A DNA stretch of 64,000 nucleotides from DASUPK01 sp963843085 (lineage in GTDB: Bacteria > Actinomycetota > Thermoleophilia > Solirubrobacterales > 70-9): positions 310,001 to 374,000 of the forward strand of contig CAWJJG010000001.1 of NCBI GenBank assembly GCA_963843085.1. Reading direction: 5' to 3'. The translations under genes were made by a program, and so were the position numbers. Of the stretch, positions 48,458 through 57,686 are shown one piece after another. Under the pieces are notes generated by a model that saw only the letters and a list, made by a program, of their open reading frames with translations, made no database searches and was not told the DNA's origin. Each line of letters begins with the position of its first letter. Positions within the stretch are counted from its first letter, which is position 1.

Positions 48458-49702
48458 CTAAGCCGGCGCCTCCGCCTTCGTCCCGAGGCCGGCCGCATCG
48501 CGCAGCTGATCCGCACGGTCCGTCCGCTCCCAGGTGAAGTCGGAGTCCTCGCGGCCGAAGTGGCCGTAGGCCGCCGTCTTCTGGAAGATCGGGCGGTGCA
48601 GGTCCAGGTAGCGCCGGAAGGCCGCCGGGCGCAGGTCGAAGTTCTCCTGCACGAGCCGGGCGATCTCGGAGTCCGAGATCTTCCCGGTGCCGAAGGTCTG
48701 CGCCATCACGGAGACGGGGGACGCGACGCCGATCGCGTACGCGACCTGGATCTCGCAGCGATCCGCCAGCCCTGCGGCGACCACGTTCTTCGCCACGTAG
48801 CGGGCCGCGTAGGCGGCTGAGCGGTCGACCTTCGACGGATCCTTGCCGGAGAAGGCGCCGCCGCCGTGCCGCGCGGCACCGCCGTAGGTGTCGACGATGA
48901 TCTTGCGGCCGGTGAGGCCGGCATCGCCGACCGGGCCGCCGATCACGAACTTGCCGGTCGGGTTGACCAGGAAGTTCTCGAGCAGCTCCTTCTCGGTGTA
49001 GAGCTCCTTGTACTCGGTATGCAGCACCGGCTCGAGCACGTGCTCCCAGAGGTCGTTGCGGATCATCTGCTCGCCGGCCTCCTCGCGATGCTGGGTCGAG
49101 ATCAGGACCTTCTGGATCTCCACGGGCCGATCGTTCTCGTAGCGGACGGTGACCTGGGTCTTGCCGTCGGGGCCGAGGTACGGGACGACGGCCGCCTTGC
49201 GGACCTCGGCGAGCTGCCGGGCCAGTTGGTGTGCGATCTGGATCGGCATCGGCATCAGCGCCTTGGTCTCACGACTTGCGTAGCCGAACATCATTCCCTG
49301 GTCGCCCGCTCCGGCGGCGTCGAACTCGTCCGAGGAGTCGCCCTCGCGCTGCTCGAGGCCCTTGTCGACCCCCTGCGCGATGTCCGGCGACTGCTCGTCG
49401 ATGGCCGTGAGCACGGCGCAGGCCTTGTGGTCGAAGCCGTAGCGCGGGTCGTCGTAGCCGATCTTGCGGATCGTTTCGCGGGCGATCGAGGGGATGTCGA
49501 CGTAGGTGTCGGTCGTGATCTCGCCCGAGACGACCACGAGGCCGGTGTTGACCAGGCACTCGCAGGCCACCCGGCCGGTCGGGTCCTCCGTCATCACCGC
49601 GTCGAGGACACCGTCGGAGATCTGGTCGCAGACCTTGTCGGGGTGCCCCTCTGTGACGGACTCAGAGGTGAACAGGTACTCGTTCTCTGAAAGCTTTTGC
49701 AT
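48458..49702 (-). CDS. metK: S-adenosylmethionine synthetase
   Basis: MetK makes SAM from methionine and ATP. Signatures: FTSESVTEGHPDKVCDQISD, GAGDQGMMFGYA and GGGAFSGKDPSKVDRSAAYAARYVAKN (P-loop-like). 414 aa, slightly longer than the usual 385-400 because of a short insertion (QREGDSSDEFDAAGA) and a C-terminal extension. AAGGA lies 6 nt before the ATG, inside the gap of 10 nt to the DUF3352 gene. No SAM riboswitch fits in that gap. Confidence 0.97.
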   Translation of the reverse strand: MQKLSENEYLFTSESVTEGHPDKVCDQISDGVLDAVMTEDPTGRVACECLVNTGLVVVSGEITTDTYVDIPSIARETIRKIGYDDPRYGFDHKACAVLTAIDEQSPDIAQGVDKGLEQREGDSSDEFDAAGAGDQGMMFGYASRETKALMPMPIQIAHQLARQLAEVRKAAVVPYLGPDGKTQVTVRYENDRPVEIQKVLISTQHREEAGEQMIRNDLWEHVLEPVLHTEYKELYTEKELLENFLVNPTGKFVIGGPVGDAGLTGRKIIVDTYGGAARHGGGAFSGKDPSKVDRSAAYAARYVAKNVVAAGLADRCEIQVAYAIGVASPVSVMAQTFGTGKISDSEIARLVQENFDLRPAAFRRYLDLHRPIFQKTAAYGHFGREDSDFTWERTDRADQLRDAAGLGTKAEAPA

Positions 49703-49712
49703 GGTCCTTATC

Positions 49713-51623
49713 TCAGTGGTGGATGGCCAAAAAGAGCTGTGATTGAAGCTGCTCGTCGCTCCCCCTCACGGCAAGGCCGAGAGACTGAACGTGCGAGATG
49801 TCTTCGCTGAGCGAGGCATACAGTGGGTCCTCTGCCAGGCCGGCCTGTTGGGCCAACCCCAACACCTCATCGAGATTGAGGAAGACTAGCGCCGAGACGC
49901 TGTCCGGGAGGCGGTCCGTCGCGGCCTGGTAAGCGCCCGTCCCGGCCAGGTTGTCGCCGCTCGAGCGAACCTGGGAGATGCCCTCGGGCTGCGTGGAGAT
50001 CACCAGCTTGCCGTCGAAGATCGCGTAGGAGAGGTTCACGCTAGGCGAGACCTGAACCGAATGCACGGCCACGCCGTCGATCTCCTTCGACTGGAAGGAG
50101 GGGACCTGCGAGTTCCCAGTCGCCGCCGCCTTCAGCAGCGGCTGCTCGAGCGAGGCGAGCGCCTCCCCAGCCTTCTTCTCGTCCACGCCGTCGACGATCA
50201 GGCTCGCGTAGGGAACGCCGCCGGTGGGCTCGGCGACCAGGGCGGCCTGGCCGTCCAGCGCCGGGAGGAGGTCCTTGAGCGGATCGACGCCCGCCTGCTG
50301 CTGCAGGCTCTGCGCCAGGGCCCTGAGGGAGCCGGCCAGGCCCTGAGTGCTCGCTCCGGCCGTCTCCAGCGACTTCGTCAATGCTGGGCCGAGGTCCCCG
50401 ACGCCGATATAGCCGAGCGCGTCCGGCCCGGCCTCGTCCGCGAGGCTTGGCTCGAAGCGGGGCAGGTTCGCGAACACGGTCGGGCTCCGCTGCTCGAGCT
50501 TGGGATCGAGGTCGCTGACCAGGTTGACCTCGACCCCATCGTCCCGGGCCCGCATCGAGACGGCCATGCCCGTGCTGGCGCCGTAATCCACAAAGGTGTT
50601 GAGCTGAGTCGCGCTCCCGGCGCGGCCGGCCAACATCCGGCTCACCCCGAGACGCGACAGGTAGAGCTCGGCGAGGCGGACATCCGGCAAGTCGGCACGG
50701 GCGGCGTCCTGCGGGGAGCCCTCCAGGCGCGGGGCCTGCCCGGCCTTGGCCGCGAGGGCGGCCCGGACCGCGACGGCACTCCCGAACAGGACCTGGTCGC
50801 CCGAGCGGGCGGTTGCGAACCCGTTTCGGTGGACGCTGAGGGAAGCGCCTCCCACGCTGGACGGCGTCCCGGCTCCCCCGCCCGACAGGCCGTTGAGGAA
50901 CTGGTTGGCCCTGGCGTCGTCGCCGACTCCGACGATGTACGCCTCGGACGTTGTCTTCTTCGGGCCCGGCACACCGAGCAGGGCGAGGTCATCCTTGGCC
51001 CAGGGAAGGACCCCATGAGGCAGATCGATCGGGGGGCCGCCCGGCGCCGCCAGGGAGCTCGTGTCGCTCTGCAGCAGGGCGGCGAAGTTCGGCAGCTGGT
51101 CCTGGAGGTCTTGCGCCAGCTCCCACTGGTGGCTCGAGCTGTTCACGGTCAGGTGCGCGTAGAGGAGTGCATCGCGCGGTACATAGGCGATCGTCTCGTT
51201 GGAAGGCGCGCACTCCTTCGCAGCCGAGATCTCGCACGGGACCCCAGGGACCGGCAGGAACTTGACGATCAGATAGAGCAGGACCACGCCCGCCACGGCG
51301 AAGACCCGGATCCTTGCCCCCCGCGAGCGGTTGGACCACCAGTAGGCCGCGGCGGCGGCCGCGCGCCGGATCAGGTCCCAGGCGACCTCAGCCTTCTCAC
51401 GGAGCCAGTACCCGATCGCCCGCAGCCGGGTGGTGGCGCGGAACCGGAGGTCCTCCGTCCCCTTCGGAGCCTTCGGTTTTCTGATCGACGGCAAACCGGG
51501 GCGCGGCAGGCTGACGCGTCGCCTGAAGTGCGCGCGCCTGCGCTTCTTCCCCTCGGTGCTCTTGTCGCCGGTCTCGCCGAGGGCCTTCTTGCCCTCGGAG
51601 TCACCGGTTTCCTGGTCACTCAC
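49713..51623 (-). CDS. DUF3352 membrane-anchored protein
   Basis: 636 aa. A charged cytoplasmic N-terminus of about 100 residues rich in Lys and Arg is followed by one membrane helix (IRVFAVAGVVLLYLIVKFLPV). The large extracytoplasmic part matches DUF3352: YVPRDALLYAHLTVN, NTFVDYGASTGMAVSMRARDDGVEVNLV, GYIGVGDLGPALTKSL, DGVAVHSVQV and RLPDSVSALVFLNLDEVL. Its function is unknown. GTG start. It lies between der and metK on the same strand. Confidence 0.85.
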   Translation of the reverse strand: MSDQETGDSEGKKALGETGDKSTEGKKRRRAHFRRRVSLPRPGLPSIRKPKAPKGTEDLRFRATTRLRAIGYWLREKAEVAWDLIRRAAAAAAYWWSNRSRGARIRVFAVAGVVLLYLIVKFLPVPGVPCEISAAKECAPSNETIAYVPRDALLYAHLTVNSSSHQWELAQDLQDQLPNFAALLQSDTSSLAAPGGPPIDLPHGVLPWAKDDLALLGVPGPKKTTSEAYIVGVGDDARANQFLNGLSGGGAGTPSSVGGASLSVHRNGFATARSGDQVLFGSAVAVRAALAAKAGQAPRLEGSPQDAARADLPDVRLAELYLSRLGVSRMLAGRAGSATQLNTFVDYGASTGMAVSMRARDDGVEVNLVSDLDPKLEQRSPTVFANLPRFEPSLADEAGPDALGYIGVGDLGPALTKSLETAGASTQGLAGSLRALAQSLQQQAGVDPLKDLLPALDGQAALVAEPTGGVPYASLIVDGVDEKKAGEALASLEQPLLKAAATGNSQVPSFQSKEIDGVAVHSVQVSPSVNLSYAIFDGKLVISTQPEGISQVRSSGDNLAGTGAYQAATDRLPDSVSALVFLNLDEVLGLAQQAGLAEDPLYASLSEDISHVQSLGLAVRGSDEQLQSQLFLAIHH

Positions 51624-51668
51624 GAGCCGCCGGTTATACCCGGCCGGCCCGCTCCGCGCTCCGGTTGA

Positions 51669-53039
51669 TCATGAAACGGGTCGCGCTTTCGCGCGCCCTC
51701 GCGTCTTCTTGGGCACGTAGTCGATCACCAGCGGGACTCCCTGGAGCGAGTACGCGTCGCGCAGCCGATTCTCGAGGTGAAACGCCCAGTCGCGGCTGAT
51801 CAGGCGCCGGTCATTCACCTGAATGGCGAAGCGCGGCGGCCTCCTCCCGACCTGCGCGGCGTAGTAGAGACGGAACCTGCGGCCGTGCCGCTGCGGGGGC
51901 GGACGGTCCCCGGTGACGGTGGCGATGAACTTGTTGAGCTCCGGCGTCGGGATCCGCTCGGCCGAGCGCTCGGCCAGGACAATCGCCTGCCGGAGGACCG
52001 CCCCCACCCCGCGGCCGGTGTGCGCCGAGCAGGTCAGGACCGGCGGGCGCAGGCGGTTCTTCTGGGTGACACGGGCCCGAGCGTCCTCGAGATCGGTTCG
52101 CGAGACATCCCACTTGTTGAGCGCAAGGACGGTGGCGCAGCCTGAGCGCATCGCGAGCTCCGCGACCCGCAGGTCCTCGGAGGTGACCCCCTCGGTCGCG
52201 TCGCAGACGACGATCGCCGCGTCCGCGCGCTCGGCGGCACGCTCGGAGCGGAGCTGCGCGTAGTAGTCGACCGTCCCCGCCACCTTCCCGCGGCGGCGCA
52301 ACCCGGCGGTGTCGACGAGCACGATCTGCTTGCCCTCCACGTCCGCCTCGGTGTCGACCGGGTCACGGGTGGTTCCGGCCACCTCGCTGACGATCACCCG
52401 ATCGGAGCCGAGCAGCGCATTGAGCAATGAGGACTTGCCGACGTTCGGGCGGCCGAGAATCGCGATGCGCGGCGGTGGATCCTCCTCGTCGGCGACCCCC
52501 TCGACCGCGTGGCGCCTGAGCTCCTCGACCACGCGATCGAGGAGATCCCCCGTCCCGAGGCCGTGCGATGCCGACACCGGAAACGGCTCCCCGAGGCCGA
52601 GGGAATTGAGCTCCGCCGCGAGGGCCTCGTCCTCGGGGCGATCGATCTTGTTGGCGGCGAGCAGCACGGTCCGCCCGGAGCGGCGGAGCAGGTCCGCCAG
52701 GTCCGCATCCCCCGGGCCGAGCCCGGTTCTGGCGTCAGCGACGAGCAGGACGACGTCCGCCTCCTCGATTGCGAAGCGGGCCTGGGCCTGGACCGAGCGG
52801 GCCAGCTGGGCGGAATCGGCCAGGTCCACCCCGCCGGTATCGATCAGGTCGAAGGCGAGGCCGTTCCACTCGCAGGTGAGGGCACGGCGGTCCCTGGTCA
52901 CCCCAGGCTCGGCGTCGGTCACCGCCTCCCGGCCCCCCGCGAGCCGGTTGACCAGGGTGCTCTTCCCGGCGTTCGGGAACCCGACCACGGCGACGGCCGG
53001 CCGCCGGCGCACGGTCTGGGCGGGAGCTGACCCCTCCAT
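51669..53039 (-). CDS. der: Ribosome-associated GTPase Der (EngA)
   Basis: Der is the double-GTPase that helps 50S assembly. G domain 1: VVGFPNAGKSTLVNRL, DTGGVDLA, ANKID. G domain 2: ILGRPNVGKSSLLNALL, SEVAGTTRDPVDTEADVEGK, DTAGLRRRGKV, LNKWD. The C-terminal KH-like domain ends PRFAIQVNDRRLISRDWAFHLENRLRDAYSLQGVPLVI. 456 aa. Its ATG shares one base with the cmk stop (TGATG). Confidence 0.97.
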   Translation of the reverse strand: MEGSAPAQTVRRRPAVAVVGFPNAGKSTLVNRLAGGREAVTDAEPGVTRDRRALTCEWNGLAFDLIDTGGVDLADSAQLARSVQAQARFAIEEADVVLLVADARTGLGPGDADLADLLRRSGRTVLLAANKIDRPEDEALAAELNSLGLGEPFPVSASHGLGTGDLLDRVVEELRRHAVEGVADEEDPPPRIAILGRPNVGKSSLLNALLGSDRVIVSEVAGTTRDPVDTEADVEGKQIVLVDTAGLRRRGKVAGTVDYYAQLRSERAAERADAAIVVCDATEGVTSEDLRVAELAMRSGCATVLALNKWDVSRTDLEDARARVTQKNRLRPPVLTCSAHTGRGVGAVLRQAIVLAERSAERIPTPELNKFIATVTGDRPPPQRHGRRFRLYYAAQVGRRPPRFAIQVNDRRLISRDWAFHLENRLRDAYSLQGVPLVIDYVPKKTRGRAKARPVS

Positions 53040-53677
53040 CAGGCGATCCCCCGCTCCCGGGCAAGGGCGGCGATCCGCTCCACGACCTCGTCCGGGGTCA
53101 GGTCGGTGGTGTCGACCTCGACGGAGTCCTCGGCCGCGCGCAGAGCGCCGTGCTCACGGCCGCTGTCGCGGCGATCCCGGTCCTCGATCGCCTCCCGCAC
53201 CTCGGCGACGGAGGCGCCCGTCTCGGCCGCGCGCCGCCGGGCTCGCACCTCCTCGCTCGCCGTCAGGAAGACCTTGAGGGGCGAGTCCGGGCTGACGACC
53301 GTGCCGATGTCCCTACCCTCGGCGACGTAGCTCCCGGCCGCGATCAGCTCCCTCTGGCGCTTCACCATCGCCTGGCGCACCTGCGGATGCACCGACACCT
53401 TGGAGGAGGCCACCGTCACTTCGGGCGTGCGAATGCGGCCCTCGACCGGCTTTCCGTCGAGTTGCACCGTGTCCCCATCGAAGCCGATCTGGAGGCCCCA
53501 GGCCATCTCACCGAGCCGCTCGCCGTCCCCGAGGTCCAGGTGCCGGTCGAGCGCAGCGAGCGCCACGCACCGGTACATGGCCCCAGAATCCAGGTAGGTG
53601 AAGCCGAGCGCCCTGGCGACGCCCCTGGCCACGGTTGACTTGCCGGCCCCGGCGGGACCGTCGATCGCGATCACCAT
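53039..53677 (-). CDS. cmk: Cytidylate kinase
   Basis: Phosphorylates CMP and dCMP. VIAIDGPAGAGKSTVARGVARALGFTYLDSGAMYRCVAL opens the protein, with CMP-binding GRDIGTVVSPDSPLKVFLTASEEVRARRRA and the lid region RDRRDSGREHGALR. 212 aa from ATG 53677. Overlaps der by one base (cmk-der order is common in Actinobacteria). The preceding gene on this strand is aroA, with the cupin gene between on the other strand. Confidence 0.96.
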   Translation of the reverse strand: MVIAIDGPAGAGKSTVARGVARALGFTYLDSGAMYRCVALAALDRHLDLGDGERLGEMAWGLQIGFDGDTVQLDGKPVEGRIRTPEVTVASSKVSVHPQVRQAMVKRQRELIAAGSYVAEGRDIGTVVSPDSPLKVFLTASEEVRARRRAAETGASVAEVREAIEDRDRRDSGREHGALRAAEDSVEVDTTDLTPDEVVERIAALARERGIA

Positions 53678-53734
53678 CACTCGCCAATCTAGGGTTTCCC
53701 CTGCTGCGGGGTGGATATAGAGTGCCGCGTGCCG

Positions 53735-54073
53735 ATGGACACCTGGAACCTCAACGAACTGCCGGTCGATCCGCACCAGCCCCAGGTGCTCGACTCAGAG
53801 TCCGAGGGCCGGGCGATCGTCATCAATCTGCCGAAGGGCGAGCAGCTCCAGGAGCATCAGGTCCACGAGCGGGCCTGGCTACTGGTCGTCGACGGGATGA
53901 TCGGGATCACCACGCCCGGGGGCGAGGATGCCGAAGGTGCCACAGGTCTGCTCGCCATCTTCGACCCCGCGGAGCGCCATGAGGTTACGGCCCTCGAGGA
54001 CTCGCGGCTTCTTCTCGTGCTCTCCCCGTGGCCGGGTGATGGCCACCCCTCCCAGCAGGCCTCAGGCGAGTAG
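53735..54073 (+). CDS. Cupin-like small protein
   Basis: 112 aa from ATG 53735; a GTG eight codons upstream is an alternative. QLQEHQVHERAWLLVVDGMIGITTPG and LAIFDPAERHEVTALEDSRLLLVLSPWPG form the two beta strands and His positions of a cupin barrel, although only some of the usual metal ligands (HQVHE, H of RHEV) are present. Role unknown. The gene is divergent from cmk and overlaps the end of aroA by 12 bp tail to tail. Confidence 0.8.
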   Translation: MDTWNLNELPVDPHQPQVLDSESEGRAIVINLPKGEQLQEHQVHERAWLLVVDGMIGITTPGGEDAEGATGLLAIFDPAERHEVTALEDSRLLLVLSPWPGDGHPSQQASGE

Positions 54074-55384
54074 CGCCCTCAGGTCGCGCTCGAACCGCGG
54101 GTAGCTGACGGCGACGGCCTCGAAGCCGTCGACCTCCACGCCCTCCTCCGAGGCGAGTCCCGCGATCGCGCCGACCATGGCGAGCCGGTGATCGCCGCGG
54201 GCGTCGAGCCTCCCGCCCCGCAGGCCGCCGCCTCCGCGGACGACGAACCCGTCGGGTCGCGCCTCGATGTCGGCGCCCAGCGCTCCGAGCCCCTCGACCA
54301 CGCCGCTGATCCGGTCCGACTCCTTGGCACGCAGCTCCGCCGCGCCTCCCACCACGGTTTCCCCTTCGGCGAAGCACCCGAGCAGGGCGATGAGCGGCAG
54401 CTCGTCGATCGCGGCGGGGACATCCGCCTCCGTGATCTCGGCGCCGTGCAGCGAAGCGCTGCGGACGTGCAGGGTCGCGATCGGCTCGGGACCGGGCTCG
54501 CGGATCTCGTGCACCGTCATCGCCCTGCCGGACTCGTGGGCTCCGCCCATCTCCACCCCCATCCGCGCGAGGATCGAGAGTAGGCCGATCCGGTTGCGGT
54601 TGATGCCGACCTCGCGGAGCTCGACCGAGCTCTCCGGCACCAGCAGGGCCGCTGCGATGATGAACGCGGCCGAGGAGAAGTCGCCGGGCACCGGGACGTC
54701 ACCCGCCTCGAGGCGCTCGGTGGGAGAGATGATCAGCGCGTCCCCCTCGCGGCGCAGCGACGCCCCCATCGCCGCGAGCATCCGCTCGGTGTGGTCGCGT
54801 GTCTCGATCGGCTCGTGGATCGCCGTCTCGCTCTCAGCGAGCAGACCGGCAAGGAGCAGGCAGGACTTAACCTGGGCGCTCGCGACGGGCATCTCGTAGT
54901 CGATCCCGTCCAGCTGCGACCCCCGCACCCGCAGCGGCGGGAGGCGCCCGCCGCGGCACTCGACGTCCGCGCCCATCAGCAGCAGGGGGTCGGCGATGCG
55001 GTCGACCGGCCGCCGCCGGATCGAGTCGTCGCCGTCCAGGATCCACTCCCCCTCCGCCTGTCCCGCGAGCCAGCCGGGCAGGATGCGGAGAAGCGTCCCG
55101 GCGTTCCCCACGTCGATCGGCGCCGGACGCGGCCCCCTCAACCCGATCCCCTCGATCTCGAGGCAGAAGCCGCCGTGCTCGTCAGAGTCGCCCTCGCGAA
55201 CCTCCGCGCCGACAGCCTGGACCGCCCGCAGCGTCGCGCGTGTGTCCTCGGAGTCGAGATAGCCGGTGACGCGGGTGGGGCCGTCGGCCATCGCGCCGAT
55301 CAGCGCCGCCCGGTGGCTGACCGACTTGTCGGGCGGCGGCCGAAGCTCACCACGCAACGGGCCAGCGGGCTTGAAGGTCGTCAT
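54062..55384 (-). CDS. aroA: 3-phosphoshikimate 1-carboxyvinyltransferase (EPSP synthase)
   Basis: AroA makes EPSP on the way to chorismate. LRPPPDKSVSHRAALIGAMADG, DVGNAGTLLRILPGWLA, VASAQVKSCLLLAGLLAE, PGDFSSAAFIIAAALLV, DELPLIALLGCFAEG and LRAKESDRISGVVEGL cover the substrate and phosphate contacts. 440 aa. ATG 55384 overlaps the stop of the prephenate dehydrogenase gene (ATGA). Third gene after the leader-peptide attenuator. Confidence 0.96.
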   Translation of the reverse strand: MTTFKPAGPLRGELRPPPDKSVSHRAALIGAMADGPTRVTGYLDSEDTRATLRAVQAVGAEVREGDSDEHGGFCLEIEGIGLRGPRPAPIDVGNAGTLLRILPGWLAGQAEGEWILDGDDSIRRRPVDRIADPLLLMGADVECRGGRLPPLRVRGSQLDGIDYEMPVASAQVKSCLLLAGLLAESETAIHEPIETRDHTERMLAAMGASLRREGDALIISPTERLEAGDVPVPGDFSSAAFIIAAALLVPESSVELREVGINRNRIGLLSILARMGVEMGGAHESGRAMTVHEIREPGPEPIATLHVRSASLHGAEITEADVPAAIDELPLIALLGCFAEGETVVGGAAELRAKESDRISGVVEGLGALGADIEARPDGFVVRGGGGLRGGRLDARGDHRLAMVGAIAGLASEEGVEVDGFEAVAVSYPRFERDLRALLA

Positions 55385-56457
55385 TCGGCGCGCGAGACGT
55401 CGTGGCCCAGCTCGCGCACCAGCCGCTCGGCCCTCTCGGTCTCCTCGTCGCCGGCGATGTAGAGGGAGATCGCGCCGGAGGTCATGTCCGCCGCGGGATA
55501 GAGGGCCATGTCCTCGATGTTGACCCCCGCGCGCCCGAGCTCCAGGGCGATCTCGGCCACGATCCCGGGTCGGTTCGGCACACGCACCCGCACCTCGTGC
55601 AGCGGGCCGGCGGCGATCTCGGTCTCGATCAGCTCGCGGCGGCGATTTCCGGCCTGCTCGTGCCACTTCGTCACGGCGTCCCGCTCGCCCGATCTGATCA
55701 GCTCCGCGGCCTCGGTGAGCCGCGCGACCGTAGCGTCGATCTCCGACGCGACGGCCTCGCGGTTCCCGGCGAAGATGTCCCCCCAGATCGCGGGATTCGC
55801 ACCGGCCACCCGCGTGGCATCGCGGAAGCTCGGGCCCACCTCCGGCAGGTGCTCCGCCTCCTCGCTGAGCGCGGTGGCCGCCTGCGTCACCAGGACGTTG
55901 GCCATCACATGCGGCAGGTGGCTGATCGAGGCCATCAGACGATCGTGGGTCTCCGCCTCGATCGCCTGCGGGCGCGCGCCGATGTCGGCGATCGCTCGCT
56001 GGACCCGGTCGTACAGCAGGCCGCTGGTGTTGGACGTCGGCGTCAGATACCAGCGGGACCCCTCGAAGAGGTCGGCGCGGGCACCCTCGACGCCTGAGGT
56101 CTCGGCACCGGCGAGCGGGTGACCTCCGATGAAACGGCCCTCGGACCCCAAAGAGAGAATCACGTCGCGCTTCACCGAGCCGACGTCGGTCACGGCGCAG
56201 TCCTCTTCGGCGGCGTCCAGGGCCTCGGCCGCGAGGCCGGGGAGCGCGAGCACGGGCGCGGCGCAGAAGACCAGCTCGGCGCCCTCGACCGCGGAGGACA
56301 CGGAGTCGTGAGCCGCATCGATGGCGCCGAGCTCCTTCGCCCGGTCGGCCAAGGCGTGATCCGGATCGAACCCGGCGACCTCGGCATCGAGTCCGGCGCG
56401 GGCAGCGAGCCCGATCGACCCGCCGATCAGCCCCACGCCGAGGATGGCGATCCTCAT
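55381..56457 (-). CDS. tyrA: Prephenate dehydrogenase with C-terminal ACT domain
   Basis: Converts prephenate to 4-hydroxyphenylpyruvate (or arogenate to tyrosine). NAD-binding GVGLIGGSIGLAARAG with FDPD at strand 2, and the catalytic region FIGGHPLAGAETSGVEGARADLFEGSRWYL. A C-terminal ACT domain (about 285-358: VRVRVPNRPGIVAEIALELGRAGVNIEDM) suggests feedback control by an amino acid. 358 aa. It starts 3 nt after the DAHP synthase stop and overlaps aroA by 4 nt. Confidence 0.94.
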   Translation of the reverse strand: MRIAILGVGLIGGSIGLAARAGLDAEVAGFDPDHALADRAKELGAIDAAHDSVSSAVEGAELVFCAAPVLALPGLAAEALDAAEEDCAVTDVGSVKRDVILSLGSEGRFIGGHPLAGAETSGVEGARADLFEGSRWYLTPTSNTSGLLYDRVQRAIADIGARPQAIEAETHDRLMASISHLPHVMANVLVTQAATALSEEAEHLPEVGPSFRDATRVAGANPAIWGDIFAGNREAVASEIDATVARLTEAAELIRSGERDAVTKWHEQAGNRRRELIETEIAAGPLHEVRVRVPNRPGIVAEIALELGRAGVNIEDMALYPAADMTSGAISLYIAGDEETERAERLVRELGHDVSRAE

Positions 56458-56460
56458 GGC

Positions 56461-57558
56461 CTAGGACGCTGCTTCGCGCCGCTTTCGCACGGCCGAGGCG
56501 AGCCGGTCCAGGGTTAGGACGGTGCTGTCCCAGTCCATGCAGGCGTCCGTGATCGACTGGCCGTAGATCAGGTCTCCGTCCGGCTCGAGGTCCTGGCGTC
56601 CGGCGACCAGGAACGACTCCATCATCACCCCGACGACCGCACCGTCGCCGGCCGCGATCTGGTCGGCGATCTCGCTGACGACCTGCGGCTGCCGCTCATG
56701 GTCCTTCCCGCTGTTGTCGTGGGAGGCGTCGATGACGATCCGCTCGGTCAGACCGGCGTCGACGAGTTGCTTGAGGGCGGCCGCGACACTGTCGGCGTCG
56801 TAGTTCGGTGCGCCCTTGCCGCCGCGCAGGATCACGTGACAGTCGGGGTTGCCCTCGGTGTAGAGGATCGCCGGCGTCCCGCTCACGTCCACGCCCGCGA
56901 AGGCGTGAGGCCCGGCCGCGGCCTTCACCGCGTCGACGGCCAGCTTGACGCTCCCCGCCGTGCCGTTCTTGAACCCCACGGGCATCGACAACCCGGAGGC
57001 GAGCTGGCGATGGATCTGGCTCTCGGTCGTGCGGGCGCCGATGGCACCCCAGGCGACCACGTCCGAGATGTACTGCGGCGTGATCGGGTCGAGGAACTCG
57101 CAGCCGACGGCGAGGCCGAGGTCGGTGACCTCGAGCAGCAGGCGACGTGCGGTGTGCAGCCCGAAGTTGACGTCCCGCGAGTCGTCCAGATGCGGATCGT
57201 TAATCAGGCCCTTCCAGCCGGTGGTCGTGCGGGGCTTCTCGAAGTAGGTGCGCATCGCGATGCAGAGGTCGTCCTTCAGGTCCTTCGCGCGCGCGCTCAG
57301 CCGCTGTGCGTATTCCATGGCGGCCTCCGGGTCGTGCACGCTGCACGGGCCGACCACGACCAGCAGGCGGTCGTCGTTGCGATCGAGCACGGACTTGACC
57401 TCGGCCCGGCGGCCGAGCACGGCGTCCTCGCGATCAGAGCCGAGCGGCAGGTCCTCGAGGATCCCGGCGGGCGAGACCAGCTCGACGACGCGCTCGATCC
57501 GCTGGTCGCGAACGCGGTCCGACTGCTGTCGAGGTAGCTCCTTCATCTCGAAATTCAT
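56461..57558 (-). CDS. 3-deoxy-7-phosphoheptulonate synthase, type I (AroG-like)
   Basis: First enzyme of aromatic synthesis, joining PEP and erythrose 4-phosphate. GPCSVHDPEAAMEYAQRL, RTYFEKPRTTTGWKGLINDP, GCEFLDPITPQYISDVVAWGAIGARTTESQ and GFKNGTAGSVKLAVDAV are type I alpha signatures; many Actinobacteria use the type II enzyme instead. The N-terminal extension that carries the allosteric site in AroFGH is present. AGAAGGGACC precedes the ATG. 365 aa. The aromatic-rich leader peptide and hairpins lie in the 255-bp gap upstream. Confidence 0.94.
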   Translation of the reverse strand: MNFEMKELPRQQSDRVRDQRIERVVELVSPAGILEDLPLGSDREDAVLGRRAEVKSVLDRNDDRLLVVVGPCSVHDPEAAMEYAQRLSARAKDLKDDLCIAMRTYFEKPRTTTGWKGLINDPHLDDSRDVNFGLHTARRLLLEVTDLGLAVGCEFLDPITPQYISDVVAWGAIGARTTESQIHRQLASGLSMPVGFKNGTAGSVKLAVDAVKAAAGPHAFAGVDVSGTPAILYTEGNPDCHVILRGGKGAPNYDADSVAAALKQLVDAGLTERIVIDASHDNSGKDHERQPQVVSEIADQIAAGDGAVVGVMMESFLVAGRQDLEPDGDLIYGQSITDACMDWDSTVLTLDRLASAVRKRREAAS

Positions 57559-57626
57559 GCTGCTGGTCCCTTCTTTCTACTGTCTGTGGGCGATCCCTGG
57601 GGTACGGGTCATTCAGAGGCAAGAGC

Positions 57627-57686
57627 GGCGGCCGGCCGGTGGGTCTCTCTGCGTCGGCGGCTAGTGGCAGCCGCGGGCCGGACGCC
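57627..57686 (-). promoter_or_regulatory. Attenuator-like alternative RNA hairpins upstream of the DAHP synthase gene
   Basis: On the minus strand, arm A (57686-57676, GGCGTCCGGCC) begins at the last base of the leader stop. It can pair with GACGC at 57655-57651 as the base of a hairpin whose inner stem is GCGGCT (57674-57669) with AGCCGC (57662-57657). It can instead pair with arm C (57637-57627, GGCCGGCCGCC) in 10 of 11 positions. The two structures exclude each other. There is no U-tract, so the outcome could be Rho-dependent or translational. Confidence 0.6.

Noticed and set aside
49703..49712. SAM riboswitch before metK
   Set aside because: The gap to the upstream gene is only 10 nt, too short for any riboswitch.
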